Below are positions 1 to 11,895 of a DNA stretch of 64,000 nt, one piece after another. A program made the translations under genes and the position numbers. The number at the start of each line of letters is the position of its first letter. Positions within the stretch are counted from its first letter, which is position 1. The notes under the pieces were generated by a model. It was not told where the DNA came from, ran no database searches, and saw only the letters and a program-made list of their open reading frames with translations. Source of the DNA: Pocillopora verrucosa (taxonomy: Eukaryota; Cnidaria; Anthozoa; Scleractinia; Pocilloporidae); assembly GCF_036669915.1 (NCBI RefSeq), contig NC_089318.1:17906512-17970511 (forward strand), given 5' to 3'.

Positions 1-674
1 TGAGTTGTGGCGCCCTGTGCGACGGTAAACACATGCAGTCATTTTTTAAATTCTAATTAAAGGCAGAAATTCATTTTTTAATCGTAGTCTTCCTTGGTGT
101 TGCCGTCCTGACTGCTCAAGGTCCCTGATGATAAGACGTGGATTGCAGACTGTGTAATTTGTTTGTTTGCTTTTATTAAACTGTGATTTTGCATATAATC
201 AAGGTGTGTACACCTTTCTCTTACTCTTTGGTTAACGTTGAAACGGTTTCCAATTTCTGGACACCACATGACGTAATTTTACGAATTTCTTTCGAGCACG
301 TTACCTAACAACAATTCGGACAAAATCGCAGACTCAAGTTTCTCGAGCACGTGGAGATTAGCCTCACGCGGCAAGATGGAGATCGATGAGCGCAGGTTTA
401 ACTAAAATTTTCCTTAGTGTTAAAACTGCATCACCAAACTTGCAAGAAATTTGGTGTCATTCTTGCCGAACCAGTCACACTCACACCTTACTACACAAGC
501 TTAATCCCCAACTACAGTGTGACCTGTGTACAGCCGCCCCCAACCCCCTTAAAGAAAATCAAGAAGTGGGGGGGGGGGGGGTGGCGGCGGCGGCTGGCTG
601 TACATAGGCCACAGCAGTGCAGTGTAGCAAAAAATGGCCAAAAACTATAATCAAGACTGCTCTGGGACAATTCA
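1..674. other. Intergenic flank, downstream of eEF1G
   Basis: No supportable gene is seen. Short open frames here have no recognisable protein character and no splice context. The only notable composition is a G-run followed by GGC repeats at about 568-596. Confidence 0.6.
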
Positions 675-680
675 TTTATT
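675..680 (-). terminator. Poly(A) signal of eEF1G
   Basis: AATAAA on the minus strand, 31 nt past the eEF1G stop codon. This gives a very short 3' UTR, as expected for a compact, highly expressed translation-factor mRNA. Confidence 0.7.
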
Positions 681-710
681 CATTTAAATTTTGGTTACAA
701 ATGTAACAAT

Positions 711-3700
711 CTATTTAAAGATCTTTCCCTGGTTGACCTTCTTTCCGCCAAAATCTCCTTCCCACGCCATGTACTCATTAACAAGCTTCTTGTGTTCTGG
801 ATTATCTGCATCCAATTTGGTAAACTTGTATGATGGAGAGTCAACTGCCCAGTCATCATTCAGCTACAAAAGAAAAACATTAAATTTTGGTAAATGGAAG
901 GAGGAAGGGTCAAACATTTTATGGGAAACTATGGTACAGACAGTTGTGGAATACAACTAAGATGGTGCCCCTCATACAAGTATTAAATAGATTTCCACAC
1001 CATTGTTCAGTCCACTACTCTACAATACAAATAATCATTGGGGCTTTTTACTTGGATGCAATGCAGCCTATGAATAACAATTTTTTTCAGTTCATATAAA
1101 ACAAAATTAAACAAATATCAAGCAATGAAAAATTCCTGAAATTGCTTTTCACTCCCTGTTTCCAAGGCCAATTTATACTAAGGGCAGTCCCTGCTTATCA
1201 GTGAAGTCCATTAGCAAGTATTTCACAAGCCTAGCCATTCAAAATTTTGACCTCCTGTGTATTTTAATACAAGCTCTGGGAGGGTAGTCAGGCATCAATG
1301 TTAAACAGCAGGCAGGATTTATACAAACTGTTCTAAAAAACAAAACAAAACAAATATAGTGGAAAGAAATTTTAAAACCTACATCAAAGGCAAGCTTTTG
1401 CGTGCGGCAGATCCAAACACCCGAAATAGAGATATTTCCATCCTCTCCAAATATAATTACACTGGCAAATGCTGTCTTGCGAAGTTTCTCTATGCGCTGA
1501 AACATTCCACTGACCAAGTTACAGGACATAAAGATTCTCTTCAGTTCATCGTCATACATGTACTCTGCCAACCAAATGGAATAATCTTCCTTGTTAAAAT
1601 GTTCCCAAAAGTATGGGATGGCTTCAGTAACAGTGTCTTTGTTGGAGTACACACGTTTAAAAGCATCCATGTCAAATGAGCTGAGGAAAAACACAAAGGC
1701 AACAATTAATTATGAGTATCAGAGGTGATCTTTGCACACAAATAAATGTGATAATCTTGCTCTCCAAGATTCTTTCAAGCGATTAATTTTCCCTTTACTC
1801 AAACAACTAATGTGGGAAGATGACTACAATTCTGATCCATTTGCTGGCATAGATGTGGACTTGCTTTACGCCGATAGTTTCGAACAGCAACAAGCAGAAA
1901 TTGACCCAGAAAGCTATGAGAATCTCTTTGGAGATAGCGATAGCAAGGACTTTTATGGCTTTTAACAATAAACACTGACTTTATCAGATGTTCACGTGAA
2001 GAACAGTAGCATCTTTTATAAATAACCTGAAGTATTGTAATATTAATTAATGAAATGATCTTGAAAAATCCAATGGAAAAGAAGGTACGACCAACAACCA
2101 ACGTTTTGTTGGCTTTCAAAGCTTTTAAAAATATTCCATGCAAGTGAAAGAGACTTGAAAGAAACTTTGTTCCAATTTAATTTTCATTCAAGATTAAGCC
2201 AAGAAATGCATTCAAAAACATATCAGAAATTTCAAACGTGAAAATTTCGCTTTGGCTTGTACTGACACTGAAATTTGTCAGTTTCACTGTTTATCAGTTT
2301 ATAAGTTTAAGTTAGCTTGTAACAGTAGTTAGCTTGTACTGTGTCTCAACAAGCCAAAATTTTGTTGGCTTTCAAAGTTTATATATTCCAAGCAAGTGAA
2401 AGAAACTTAAACGAAACTTTTTTTCCAATTTAATTTTCTTTCAAGATTAAGCCAAGAAATGCATTCAAAAACTTATAAAAAATCTCAAACGTGAAAATCC
2501 CCTTCAGCCTGTACTGACACTGAAAATTTGCCAGTTACACTCTTTATCAGTTTACAAGTTTAAGTCAGATTGTTACTGTAAGAAAAAAGGAGGCTCTGAG
2601 AACATCAGCAGTGTTTTATGTAGCTATAGCTGTACAGTAAAATGAACAAATTCTCCCAGAGTATCATTTTTTTTTACCATAATTAGAATAAGTATGCATC
2701 ATAGCAAGATTCCTTTTCCAGATTGCAGGAAAATACGCTTCTGGGAGACTTGCGTTCTAAAAATTTCCCAGGGAAACATGCCCCCCAACCCCTCAGAGGT
2801 TTGGGCCTTCGGCCCTCAATTTTACAGGGTACCTGCCTATTCACGCAGCAGTGCCCTTCTACTTCAAAAGTTGATGAAAACCCTGCCTGTAGGTTTGGAA
2901 GGTAGAATTCTCCTAACCTCTTTGGTAGGCCGGCATATGGATCCTTAGATTTTGGTTCCTTTGGTACGTCATCCACCTCATCATCCTCTTCTTTTTTGGG
3001 TTTTTCCTTCTTTTCTTTCTTGGGCTGTTCTTGTTTTGGCTTCTCCTCTTTGGGTGATTTGGCTTTCTTATCCTTCTTCTCATCTTTCTTTGGATGGAGT
3101 TCAGCAAATTTCTTCCCTGTAGAGGTAAAGAAAAATAAATTGACTTTAATGTTTAACTCCCCATCAGCTTATTTTTTACCCTGACTGTTTGTTTTACATT
3201 CCTTTACTGGCCAGGATGTAGATTCTATTACCTAACAAAGATATGCTGAACATTTTCTAATAAAGGGAATAATAAAGAGCTTATGGTGTATCAAGTTTGT
3301 AATTCATATCTTAACACAAACATATTTTACAAAATGCTAGTGGCATCATGACAACTCATTTCAATGTTTCATTGAAACAGCAGCCATTGCATCCTTTAGG
3401 TACTGAGATATGTAAATGTTAATTTGTTGCTTCGACAGAGGCATTGGATAACAAAAGCAAAAATGCGCTCAAGAAATGCACTTTGATGTACACTTTGTTG
3501 CAAGCAGACCATGCAAAATTTGTGAGGGTGTGCATGTGTGTTGGCCATCTACCTCTGAGCTGTACTGTACCCCAAAGCTGGGTCAAAAAAAGGAGTACAC
3601 TCTGAGACTTGAAAAAAATGTAAATCTATTAGCCTTTCCTTTCTATAATCCTTCCTAGTGCTAATCCCAGCCTTCTTTCAGACGCTGAGATAGCTTCCTA

Positions 3701-6700
3701 GGGCCAGACCCAGGCCCCAGAAGTAAATTTATCTTCTGTGAGTTGATCAAAATTCATTAACCCTTTAACCCCTAAGAGTGACTAGCATCTAATTTCTCCT
3801 TACAACTCCTTCCCTGAATCACACATTAAGGTCATGAGAATAAAGCAAGTGATCACCAGTCAAAGTCTCTCTCGATTTTTAAACTAATTCTCCAATCAGC
3901 ACCTTGAGGATTGTACAGAGAACAGTATGGAGAATGTGAATACTGATATTAAGGTGTTCAAGGTTAACCCTTTACACCCTAACATCAGTAACCATATCCT
4001 CTATACTCCTCTCCATGCATTTCCTATGTCCCTCAAAAGGAGAATTTTTTAACAATCAGAGTTCCTTTGGTTGGTGATCATTTCCTTCATTCTAAAGATG
4101 TTAATGAATGATTCAGCAGTATTACTGTAAAGAAGAATTAGATGCTGGTCCCTCTTAGGGTTAAACGGATTAAATCTTGTAAAAGGCGATTTTACAGTTG
4201 TGTACTTAGTAGCCAAGCTTTTGATTTGGAGTGAGGCTGAAGGTGACCTTGTGGTGATAGAGACCAATATCTAGTTAGCATGATAACATGCATTTTGTAA
4301 TTTGCATTTGAAAAACAGCAAAGTTTGTATCACAACAAGGTCACCCCTGTTCAAAGGCTTGACAACCATGCAAACAACTGTAAAATGGACTATTGAGCCT
4401 GTTTTAGTTCACCACAGAGAGAAACCAGGGCCTACCATCAAATTTAGCCATGGTTTCACAAAGTTTCACTTCACCAAGGATCTTCTTGAACTGAGGCTGA
4501 TTCACAATGGTGAGAAACCACCGGTTTACATTACCAAATTGTGCTCTGAAGCTTGGCTCCATCACCTGTAAGGCAAATCATATTTACCATTTTAATTTGT
4601 TGTTTGCGGAAAAAATGTCTACACCCCACCCACTAAAGTGCTCTTTTTTGAACACCCCATCCCTCTGAGAATCACATTTTTTGTTCATGCTATTTCATAT
4701 CATTTCATTTGGTGCGATTCTCATGACCCTTCTTGGGTGAGCAAAAAGGCTACATGCCAGTCTTTTCAAGGTTACTCCCAGCAGTTTGTGAGATTTCCCC
4801 CCAATTCCTGTTACTCTTTCAGGCTCCTGTGAAGAGAAAGGAGTTTTGCAAAGTACATCCTGATAGTAAAGTATTTTGCCCATGAACAAAGTAAACTGAC
4901 ACATTATGGGCTTGAGTCTAGATCTCTTGATCCAGAGTTCACTACTCTGATAAAGGGCCAAAACACCTTTAAGCTGTTTATTTGAGGTTTTGAAAGCCTC
5001 GTAGAGCCACCCTGAAAGGCTTGTATGCAGACCACACAATCCACAGTACAAGAAAAATTTCTGTGACTAGACAATTTGGCTTAATCAACCATTGGCCATG
5101 GTAGAGAGTTTCTAAAACTCAAATTCCAAGCATTGGCCCATCAATAAAGCAACACTCATCAAAAGGAAGGGCTAACACTAAAAACATCAGCTTTAGAAAC
5201 TCTTCTAAGTAGCCCATTTACATTAACAACTTGGTTGATAAAACCAAATTTAATTGTATCTTATAATACCCCACCCAACCAAATTAATGCCACCCACACC
5301 AGTTTCTTTTGAAACATACCCCCTTTACTCTTGTTGGGACTAACCTGTTTGTACAGCATAAGAAGGTTACAACCAACTGCAATGTCAGCAAGTGTCACAC
5401 GCTCACCCACAAGGAATGTCCTTGTTAAGAGAGCAGTGTTCAGTACTGTCAAAGCCTTCTTCACATCTTCCATGGCTTTATCAGTGGCCTGTAAAAGAGG
5501 TTCAAAACTAACTTCAGGCAAGCCACTGTCAATGAAAAGAATTCATTATATTTCAGGACCTAGATGACAACACTTCAAGATATAAGGCTTGCCTGAAAAG
5601 AAAAACTTACACACCTGTTTGTTAAACTGCATCAAACCAAGGGTTGGAAAGACCCAAGTGACAACAGCAGGCAAGATTTCTTGGTCAGCAAAGTTCACAT
5701 ACTGTTGGATTAATGCTCCTTCCAGGGGTGTCTTCCCTCGCAGTTGATCATTGGACACTAAATGAAGTTGAGGATATTGTGATGTTAATAAAAATACTAT
5801 ATAATGCTCAGTTAAGGTATCTACCCCTTCAATTACCAAGAAAAAGAGAGATTTGATTATGTGTCAGCCGAAGAGAGATTGCTTCCAACACTTGCCTTAT
5901 CCACCCACCCAAAATTTTTATTCAGCCATACCAACAAAACACAAACATCAAAGAAAAATTACCATGCAGTTGATCACTGGACACTGAATGAAAATGAGGA
6001 TATTGTGATGTTAATAAAAATACCACATAATGCTCAGTTTGGGTATCTACCCTCTCAATTAGCAAGGGAAAGAGAGAATTTATCATGGCGGAGCTCGCAG
6101 AGCGCAGCCCCATAATTATACAAAATAGTAGTAACCCATCAAGCCGAAAAAATTTGGTTGTACGACCATACCACCGTACAAGGTGCTACTTTAAACATGC
6201 GTGGTCAACTGTACTGCGGGCACGCCAATGCTGCGGCTTTGTCCAGTAGTCCAGTGGTCAGTGCACTGGGCTCCGAGTCGGATGACCTGGGTTCTAGTCC
6301 TGGCCAGGGCAAGGCGTTGTGCCCTTGAGATGTGCGGGCTCTGCTTTTAGCCTTGGCTAAATCTATATATTATGTCAGCTGAAAGGAGACTGCTTCCAAC
6401 ACTTTCTTTATCCACCCACAAAAAAATTTTAATTCAGCCATGTTAATAAACACAAACATTAAAGAAAAATTACCATAGTAAGCGATAGCATTGCTCTCAT
6501 AAATGCACTTTCCATCCGGAGTCTCAAATGCAGGAACCTAAGAAAAAACATGAGACAAAGAAACATTAGGGCAAAATTCAGACCACTCTTACTTAAGGCC
6601 AGTTTTGTTACACTATTACAAATAAATTGCTTTTATTTTCAAATTACATTGCCACATCAAATTACTAGCTGCTATTCATGAAATAACTGTTTGTAATGTT

Positions 6701-8051
6701 ATTGTAAATACTATTGATTGTTGACGAATTGATTGTTTGATTGATGATTGATTGAACCATTGACTGATCAATCTTTATTGCAGCTGGTAGATGTTACACC
6801 CTTAACTTTCAAGATCTGATGGTCAATTCTTTCCTTTAACTGTAACACATTTCCATATAAATTAGTTATTTTTATAACAACAATATTAGGAAGAAGTTGC
6901 ATGTTCATCACTTCTAGGGGTTAAAGGGTTAATTGAAGCGGGTCTTTCCTTGACGACACACTTGTGATAAAAAAAATAAAACTGGTAATGGATTGGAATA
7001 GATGAAGATAAATGAGTTAATTTATTAAAATTTTAAAGTTAGTCTCACTCAAAGGACATACATTGCTTAGATTTCTCTAAAAATTAATTAAGTAATAAAA
7101 CCCAGTTCAAACAGTCATGATAGATGATGATAGTTTCAACATTCATTCGCTATCATTGACTACAATATTTGTATTAAAATGGTTCAAGAAAGTTGATGAT
7201 AGTTGAAAAAATCATGCAACAAGATGGCATACCTCTAATCAAATATTGTGCATGCTGAGGTCTGTAATTTTGTTGGCATCTTGAGATTTTAGTCAAGGAG
7301 TAGCAAGTTGAAGATACTGAAGTCTACCAGGATATGATAAGAATAAATTCTGCGACATTCTGCAGAATTTTGGCAGCTACTTTAGTCATTTTACTATTTG
7401 CCATTTCGGTTTGAGCTTGCTTTTGGCTAAACTGCTGACCCAATAACTATCACTCACTATCATCCACTCGATTGAATAGCAGAAACTATCAGCGACTATC
7501 ATGTCGAATTTTAACATGTCCAAACCACATGATAGTTGATGATAGTCAATGTTAGTCAATGATAGTTCCTGTTCAAATGCGCGTCATAGTTTAAACTATC
7601 ACCAGCTATCCTGACCGTTTTAACGGAGCTTAGGTAAGGGCATTTATTGTTACACTACCTAATGTACAAAATTCTGTTCAAATTAGAAATATCAGTCAAG
7701 ATTATACCTTAAATATTTTGTCAATTAACTTTGGATTATTTTTAACCAAGGTCTAAGGTACCTTGCCAAGGGGGAATTTTTTCAGAAATTCCGCCGATTG
7801 GTTCGTCTCGCCAAACTTGAAGGATGGAAGAGTAACCTTCGCACCGCTGTACTCAGCAGCGATGAGGATTTTGTAGGCCCGAAAGTTGTCTGGGTAAGTG
7901 TACAAGGCCTGTAAAATTAAATAAAAATAACACGACAAGAGGAACTATTAATTTTCTCCGCACAAGCAACAAGTACTGGAATCATAAAAAACCAAGTGAT
8001 TGCCATAAAGCAAAGAGGATTCTATTGCTACACACTTACACCGGCAGCCAT
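711..8051 (-). CDS. EEF1G: Elongation factor 1-gamma (eEF1G)
   Basis: Nine coding exons on the minus strand: 8051-8040, 7908-7762, 6537-6474, 5757-5615, 5488-5345, 4565-4436, 3116-2918, 1680-1383 and 863-711. Phases join without error to 1,290 nt (429 aa), close to the usual eEF1G length. It starts [12 protein letters not shown]. Residues 1 to about 210 form the GST-like domain that contacts the eEF1B nucleotide-exchange subunits. Residues about 214-270 are a Lys/Glu/Asp/Pro linker. Residues about 275-429 are the eEF1G C-terminal domain, with [24 protein letters not shown] and an ending in NQGKIFK. It is the structural gamma subunit of the eEF1 complex that recharges eEF1A with GTP in the cytoplasm. 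It is divergent from cyclin K. Introns hold several repeats and a partial duplication of exon 4 (see findings). Confidence 0.97.
1769..1965 (+). CDS. Orphan acidic exon or retrocopy inside an eEF1G intron (uncertain)
   Basis: On the plus strand, inside eEF1G intron 8 (864-1382 and 1681-2917 flank its neighbours), there is an open frame with coding-like composition. A pyrimidine-rich CTTGCTCTCCAAG precedes 1769 and could be a 3' splice site in phase 1. The last 51 codons from ATG 1811 are strongly acidic and rich in Tyr and Phe, including [16 protein letters not shown] and ending KDFYGF. AATAAA at 1967-1972 starts one base after the stop. I do not recognise the protein. It could be the last exon of a nested gene, a truncated retrocopy, or chance. 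Confidence 0.3.
2095..2585. repeat. Two-copy tandem duplication, 256-bp period
   Basis: Two diverged copies of an AT-rich unit, at about 2095-2350 and 2351-2585. They share TTTTGTTGGCTTTCAAAG (2104 and 2360), the segment GATTAAGCCAAGAAATGCATT and CTGTACTGACACTGAAA-like segments. It lies in an eEF1G intron with no coding content. Confidence 0.85.
3759..3967. repeat. AACCCTTTA-type inverted-end repeat, copy 1
   Basis: About 210 bp. It starts TTAACCCTTTAACCCC and contains CTAGCATCTAATTTCTCCTT, CACACATTAAGGTCATGAGAATAAAG and GTATGGAGAATGTG. It is followed at once by an opposite-orientation copy. The family looks like a short non-autonomous inverted-repeat element. Confidence 0.75.
3965..4173. 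repeat. AACCCTTTA-type inverted-end repeat, copy 2
   Basis: Opposite orientation to the abutting copy. It begins TTAACCCTTTACACCCTAAC and ends GGGTTAAACGGATTA, with the shared internal AAGGAGAATTTTTTAACAATCA and TTGGTGATCATTTCCTT. Confidence 0.75.
5963..5983 (-). other. Cryptic 21-nt duplicate mini-exon of eEF1G
   Basis: A duplicated intron/exon junction in eEF1G intron 3 recreates the start of exon 4 (acceptor TTCATTCAG, then TGTCCAGTGATCAACTG). It runs straight into a copy of the exon-3 donor (CATG, then GTAATTTTTC). The result is a 21-nt cassette flanked by AG and GT, phase 1 on both sides, that would insert VSSDQLH in frame. Whether it is spliced cannot be seen from DNA. Confidence 0.5.
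6236..6375 (+). mobile_element. tRNA-derived SINE in eEF1G intron 3
   Basis: Shows RNA polymerase III promoter boxes: an A-box-like TAGTCCAGTGGTCAGTGC at about 6246 and a B box GGTTCTAGTCC at about 6291, one mismatch from consensus. A non-tRNA tail follows (GGCAAGGCGTTGTGCCCTTGA). It separates two copies of a duplicated intronic segment (CAGCYGAARRGAGAYTGCTTCCAACAC at about 5865 and 6375). Confidence 0.75.
7100..7635. mobile_element. Inverted-repeat element with GATAGT iterations
   Basis: The left end CAGTTCAAACAGTCATGATAG is mirrored by CTATCCTGACCGTTTTAACGG at the right end. Between them, TGATAGT/ACTATCA words recur many times on both strands. There is no open frame, so it looks non-autonomous. 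It lies in eEF1G intron 2. Confidence 0.55.
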
Positions 8052-8218
8052 ATCGTTATCGAAGAAAAAGAGGACAATCAACAGGAGCTGGGTCCTACTT
8101 CAAAGACAAGCTTGGTAGCCGGGCCAAATGTTACATCGAGGTTCAAAATGGCGGACTAGAAAGATGTAGCGTGGAAATATTCCTAAGCTGTTAATTTCCT
8201 CGTGGAACCGGATCAATC
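8052..8218. promoter_or_regulatory. Bidirectional promoter, eEF1G / cyclin K
   Basis: Only 167 bp separate the two divergent start codons, so both 5' UTRs and any shared promoter must fit here. On the eEF1G side the minus strand reads CCTCTTTTTCTTC at 8073-8061, a C followed by an uninterrupted pyrimidine run. That matches a 5' terminal oligopyrimidine (TOP) start and would give a 5' UTR of about 22 nt. TOP control of eEF1G mRNA is established in vertebrates; its use here is inferred. Confidence 0.65.
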
Positions 8219-11200
8219 ATGCCTAACTGGTACTTTAGTAAAGAGGGGTTGTTACGAACGCCTTCCAGGCTTGATGGCATTGATTACATGACTGAAATAC
8301 GCTACAGAAGAGAGGGAACCCGCTTCATTATGAACTGTGGGAATCGAATGAGATTGTATCCTTATATTCTGTTTTCAAAAATGTACTCGTCAGAGTTTTC
8401 CCGTGAGACATTTTAGCGGTTCAGCCGCTGAATACCTTGCCATATCGACTACTTTTGTGAAGCTCACTATGTACATACAAATGTACATGTTGTGTAAATT
8501 CTCCAACCACTTAAATTTTTATTTTTCCTTTGTTTCACACTGTGGTTACAGAGATGAAACAGGTGAAAGAAATGAAAAAAAAGGGTTATTTAGATATTTT
8601 CCGAAACTTCAGCAAAGCTGAAAAAAGCTGTAGTAAAATGGAAATATTTTGCATGTTTATTTGCACTTGTGATTAGTGGCTAAAATTCACAAATGTTTCA
8701 TCTTGACTAAGTGAACTTTAGACGTTATGACACCATGGCTACAGGAGCAGTTTACTTTCATAGGTTCTACATGGTGCAGTCATTCAAGAACTTTCCACGA
8801 TGGGTATGTTTGATTTAAAGTGAACTGGAAAATTCTTGAGAATTAACCCCCCCAATGAATTTAGTGTACACATTTACTTTTAACAGATCTACTGCCACTT
8901 GAGGTTTTTTGTTTTGTCATTAAGACTCTTAATTTTAAATATTTTATTTTGGGTCTTTTTTTAGGTTAGGGCTTTCCACTTGTTATCATTTTCCCAGTCT
9001 CTCTTCTCCCTCACCCCAAGGGGTAGAAACAAGAGAGACCCCACAGAGAAGCTTGCTTGTTGACACAAACTTATTCCTTTGCTAATAACAGCGGTATTCT
9101 TGTTTCAAGCTCTCTCCTCATTTTGCAGTTACAACTGGCAATGACCAATGATAAAAAGAAATTTATTTGTTTGTTTGTTTTTTTTTATGTTAGGTTACTG
9201 GTGCAGCATGTTTATTTCTTGCTGGGAAGGTTGAAGAAACACCTAAGAAATGCCGTGATATTATTAAAACAGCCAAAAGCCTTTTGCATGATAATCAATT
9301 TGAAACATTTGGTGAGGATCCAAAGGTAACAGTCTTTAACCCTTTAACTTATAGTAATGATTAACATGAAACTTCTCCCCATAATATCCATACATTATTC
9401 AGCAAACAGATAGTGAGAATATTCAAACTTATCAGGTAGAAGCTGCTATCTTGATCCAGCACCAAGTTCTCATAACTAATTTACAAGGATATGTATAGAA
9501 GCTAGAGGGTAGAATTAACAATCAGATCTTTGGAGTTAAAGGTTTAATACTGTTTTAGCTATGCCAGTGTTTCAGGATTTTAAAAGGTGTTACAGCTGTC
9601 ATGAACTAGTCCCTATTTAACCTTTTGACCTTGCGAGTGACTAGCATTTAATCTCTCCTTTCAATATCACACCTGAATCACACATAAAGGTTATGAGAAT
9701 AAAGGAAATGATCACCAACTGAAGAAGCTTTAGATTGTTAAACAAATTCTCCTTGTCAGCACCAGAGGAAATTTATAGAAAATAGTATTGGTATAGAATA
9801 GTAGAGAGAATATTCATCCTGATGTTAGGGTGTAAAGGTTAATTTTTGTATTAATTTTAATAAAATGATCTTTGTCATATAAACCTGTTATTTTATAAGT
9901 CGAATCTGAGAATTTTTGGAAGGTGCAGCATTCTTAACCCTTTAACTCCCAGGAGTGATCAAGGCAGAATTTCTCTTTACAATATCAATACAATATCAAG
10001 CATCGAAGTAATGAGAATAAAGTAAAATATCAATTACGGGATTATTAGTTGATCCAATATCTAATTCTCCAAATTGACATCATTAGAATTGTATGGCAGA
10101 CAGTAAGGAGAATTACTATTGAGATCATGGGAGTTAAAGGGTTACATCACTGTCAGCTGAGGGTGATATTACGGGTCAGATTAAAATTACAGTGAAACAA
10201 GTGCAAAGCTTGTTTTTCCTCAAAGTTGTATCAGAATATGAAATGCAAATTCAGTGAATAAGTGTTGCATTGTTTTCTGTATTTGCAGGAAGAAGTGATG
10301 ATGTATGAAAGAGTTTTACTACAAACAATCAAGTTTGATTTACAAGTGGAACACCCATACCCAAGTCTGCTCAAGTTTGGCAAAGCACTAAAAGGTTCAG
10401 TCTGTTTTGAAATTTTTACTTTGTTCTTTTAGGATTATGAGTTATTTGCCTTTGTATACTGAATGTTATTTTTTTACCAAGCATCTTCCTAAGAGGCCTT
10501 GCTGGTCAATGCAAAATTTCTTACCTCTCATGAACAGATTTATAAGGGGAGAGATACTAATCTCTCACAGAGCCCTTCCCTAACCAGGAGTATATTAACT
10601 CTTTAACTCCCAAAATCTGATCTCTTATGAGAGTTTAAGGGTTAAATGGTTACCAGCAAGGGGAATTTGAAAATCTCTTGAAATGCTAGGAGTAGTTTGT
10701 AATGTACTGTGGTAAAAGCATCCAATCCAGGAGAAGTGGCAATTCTCCTTGTTGCTATATGTTAAGGAACTGGGGATAAGCTCTGTTGTCATGGGCCTCT
10801 TTGGCTTGTGTGGTGCGTTTACCTCTTATGTTCTAATGGCAGCTAGAAGGGTTAATTATCAGACAGATCACAAGAGAGAGAGAGAGAGAGGAATTTAATT
10901 ATGAAAAATCACTTAATCTTACCAGGTGACCGTGCAAAGATAAACAAGCTGGTTCAAATGGCTTGGACTTTCTTAAATGACAGGTTTGTTTTCTCACACG
11001 TAACCTTTTGGAACTGTGACCTAGAGATTCAAAGGGTAAAATCAACCATTCTGAAAGGTTCATTCAGAACTCTGTATGGGAGATTTGCATTAAATATTTT
11101 GCTTTCTGTTTTGGGGAAAATTACTCCTTTCAATTCTGGCCGGGTGCACCAAGCTGCAGTTGGACAGAATTAATTTTAACAAGCAAGGCTATGGTGATGA

Positions 11201-11862
11201 CTTTTTTAGATTTTTTTATTAAATTAAATATGATTGGTGTCATTGCTGCTATTCAAAACCTTTCAGCTTGTCTACTCCTCTGTGTTTGAGATACAAACCT
11301 GAAGTCATCTCAGTTGCCATGATAGCTTTAGCAGCAAAGTTTAACAATCATGACTTACAAGCCACCTCTAGTGCTCCTGGAAAAACCTGGTACCACTCAT
11401 TCACTAAGGGGGCTACAGAGTCCGTGATTGAAGGTGAGTTTTGACTGGTCCAAAGGAAATGGTAACACTGCAGTAAGTTTTGGGGGCTTCAAAGGTCATT
11501 TCGTGTTTTGAATCAGAATGCCCTCCTCTGGAAAGAGATGGATTTGAAATTTAGCCCGAAGCTTAAATATCTTATTTTATTGCAGGTAATTTAGTGTTAA
11601 CATCTGAGTTGAAAACGTAAATTAGCCACCGCAAAGGGTAAAAAAGCTGACGTTTTGAGCGTTAGCCCTTCTTCAGAGTGATTCATCAACCCTTCAGCTT
11701 CAGCCCTTCATCAATCATTCTGAGGATTGACAATTCAGCCCTTCATCAATCGCTCTGACGAAGGGCTAACACTTGAAACATCAGCTTTTTTCTTTACAGT
11801 GGCTAATTTACGTTTTCAACTCAGTTGTTAACACTTAATTACCTGCTATACTCTCCCACAGA

Positions 11863-11895
<33 letters not shown>

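Noticed and set aside
8219..8355. Cyclin T instead of cyclin K
   Set aside because: [28 protein letters not shown] and KVEETPKKC fit cyclin K. The long Pro-rich tail without a His-rich region also favours K.
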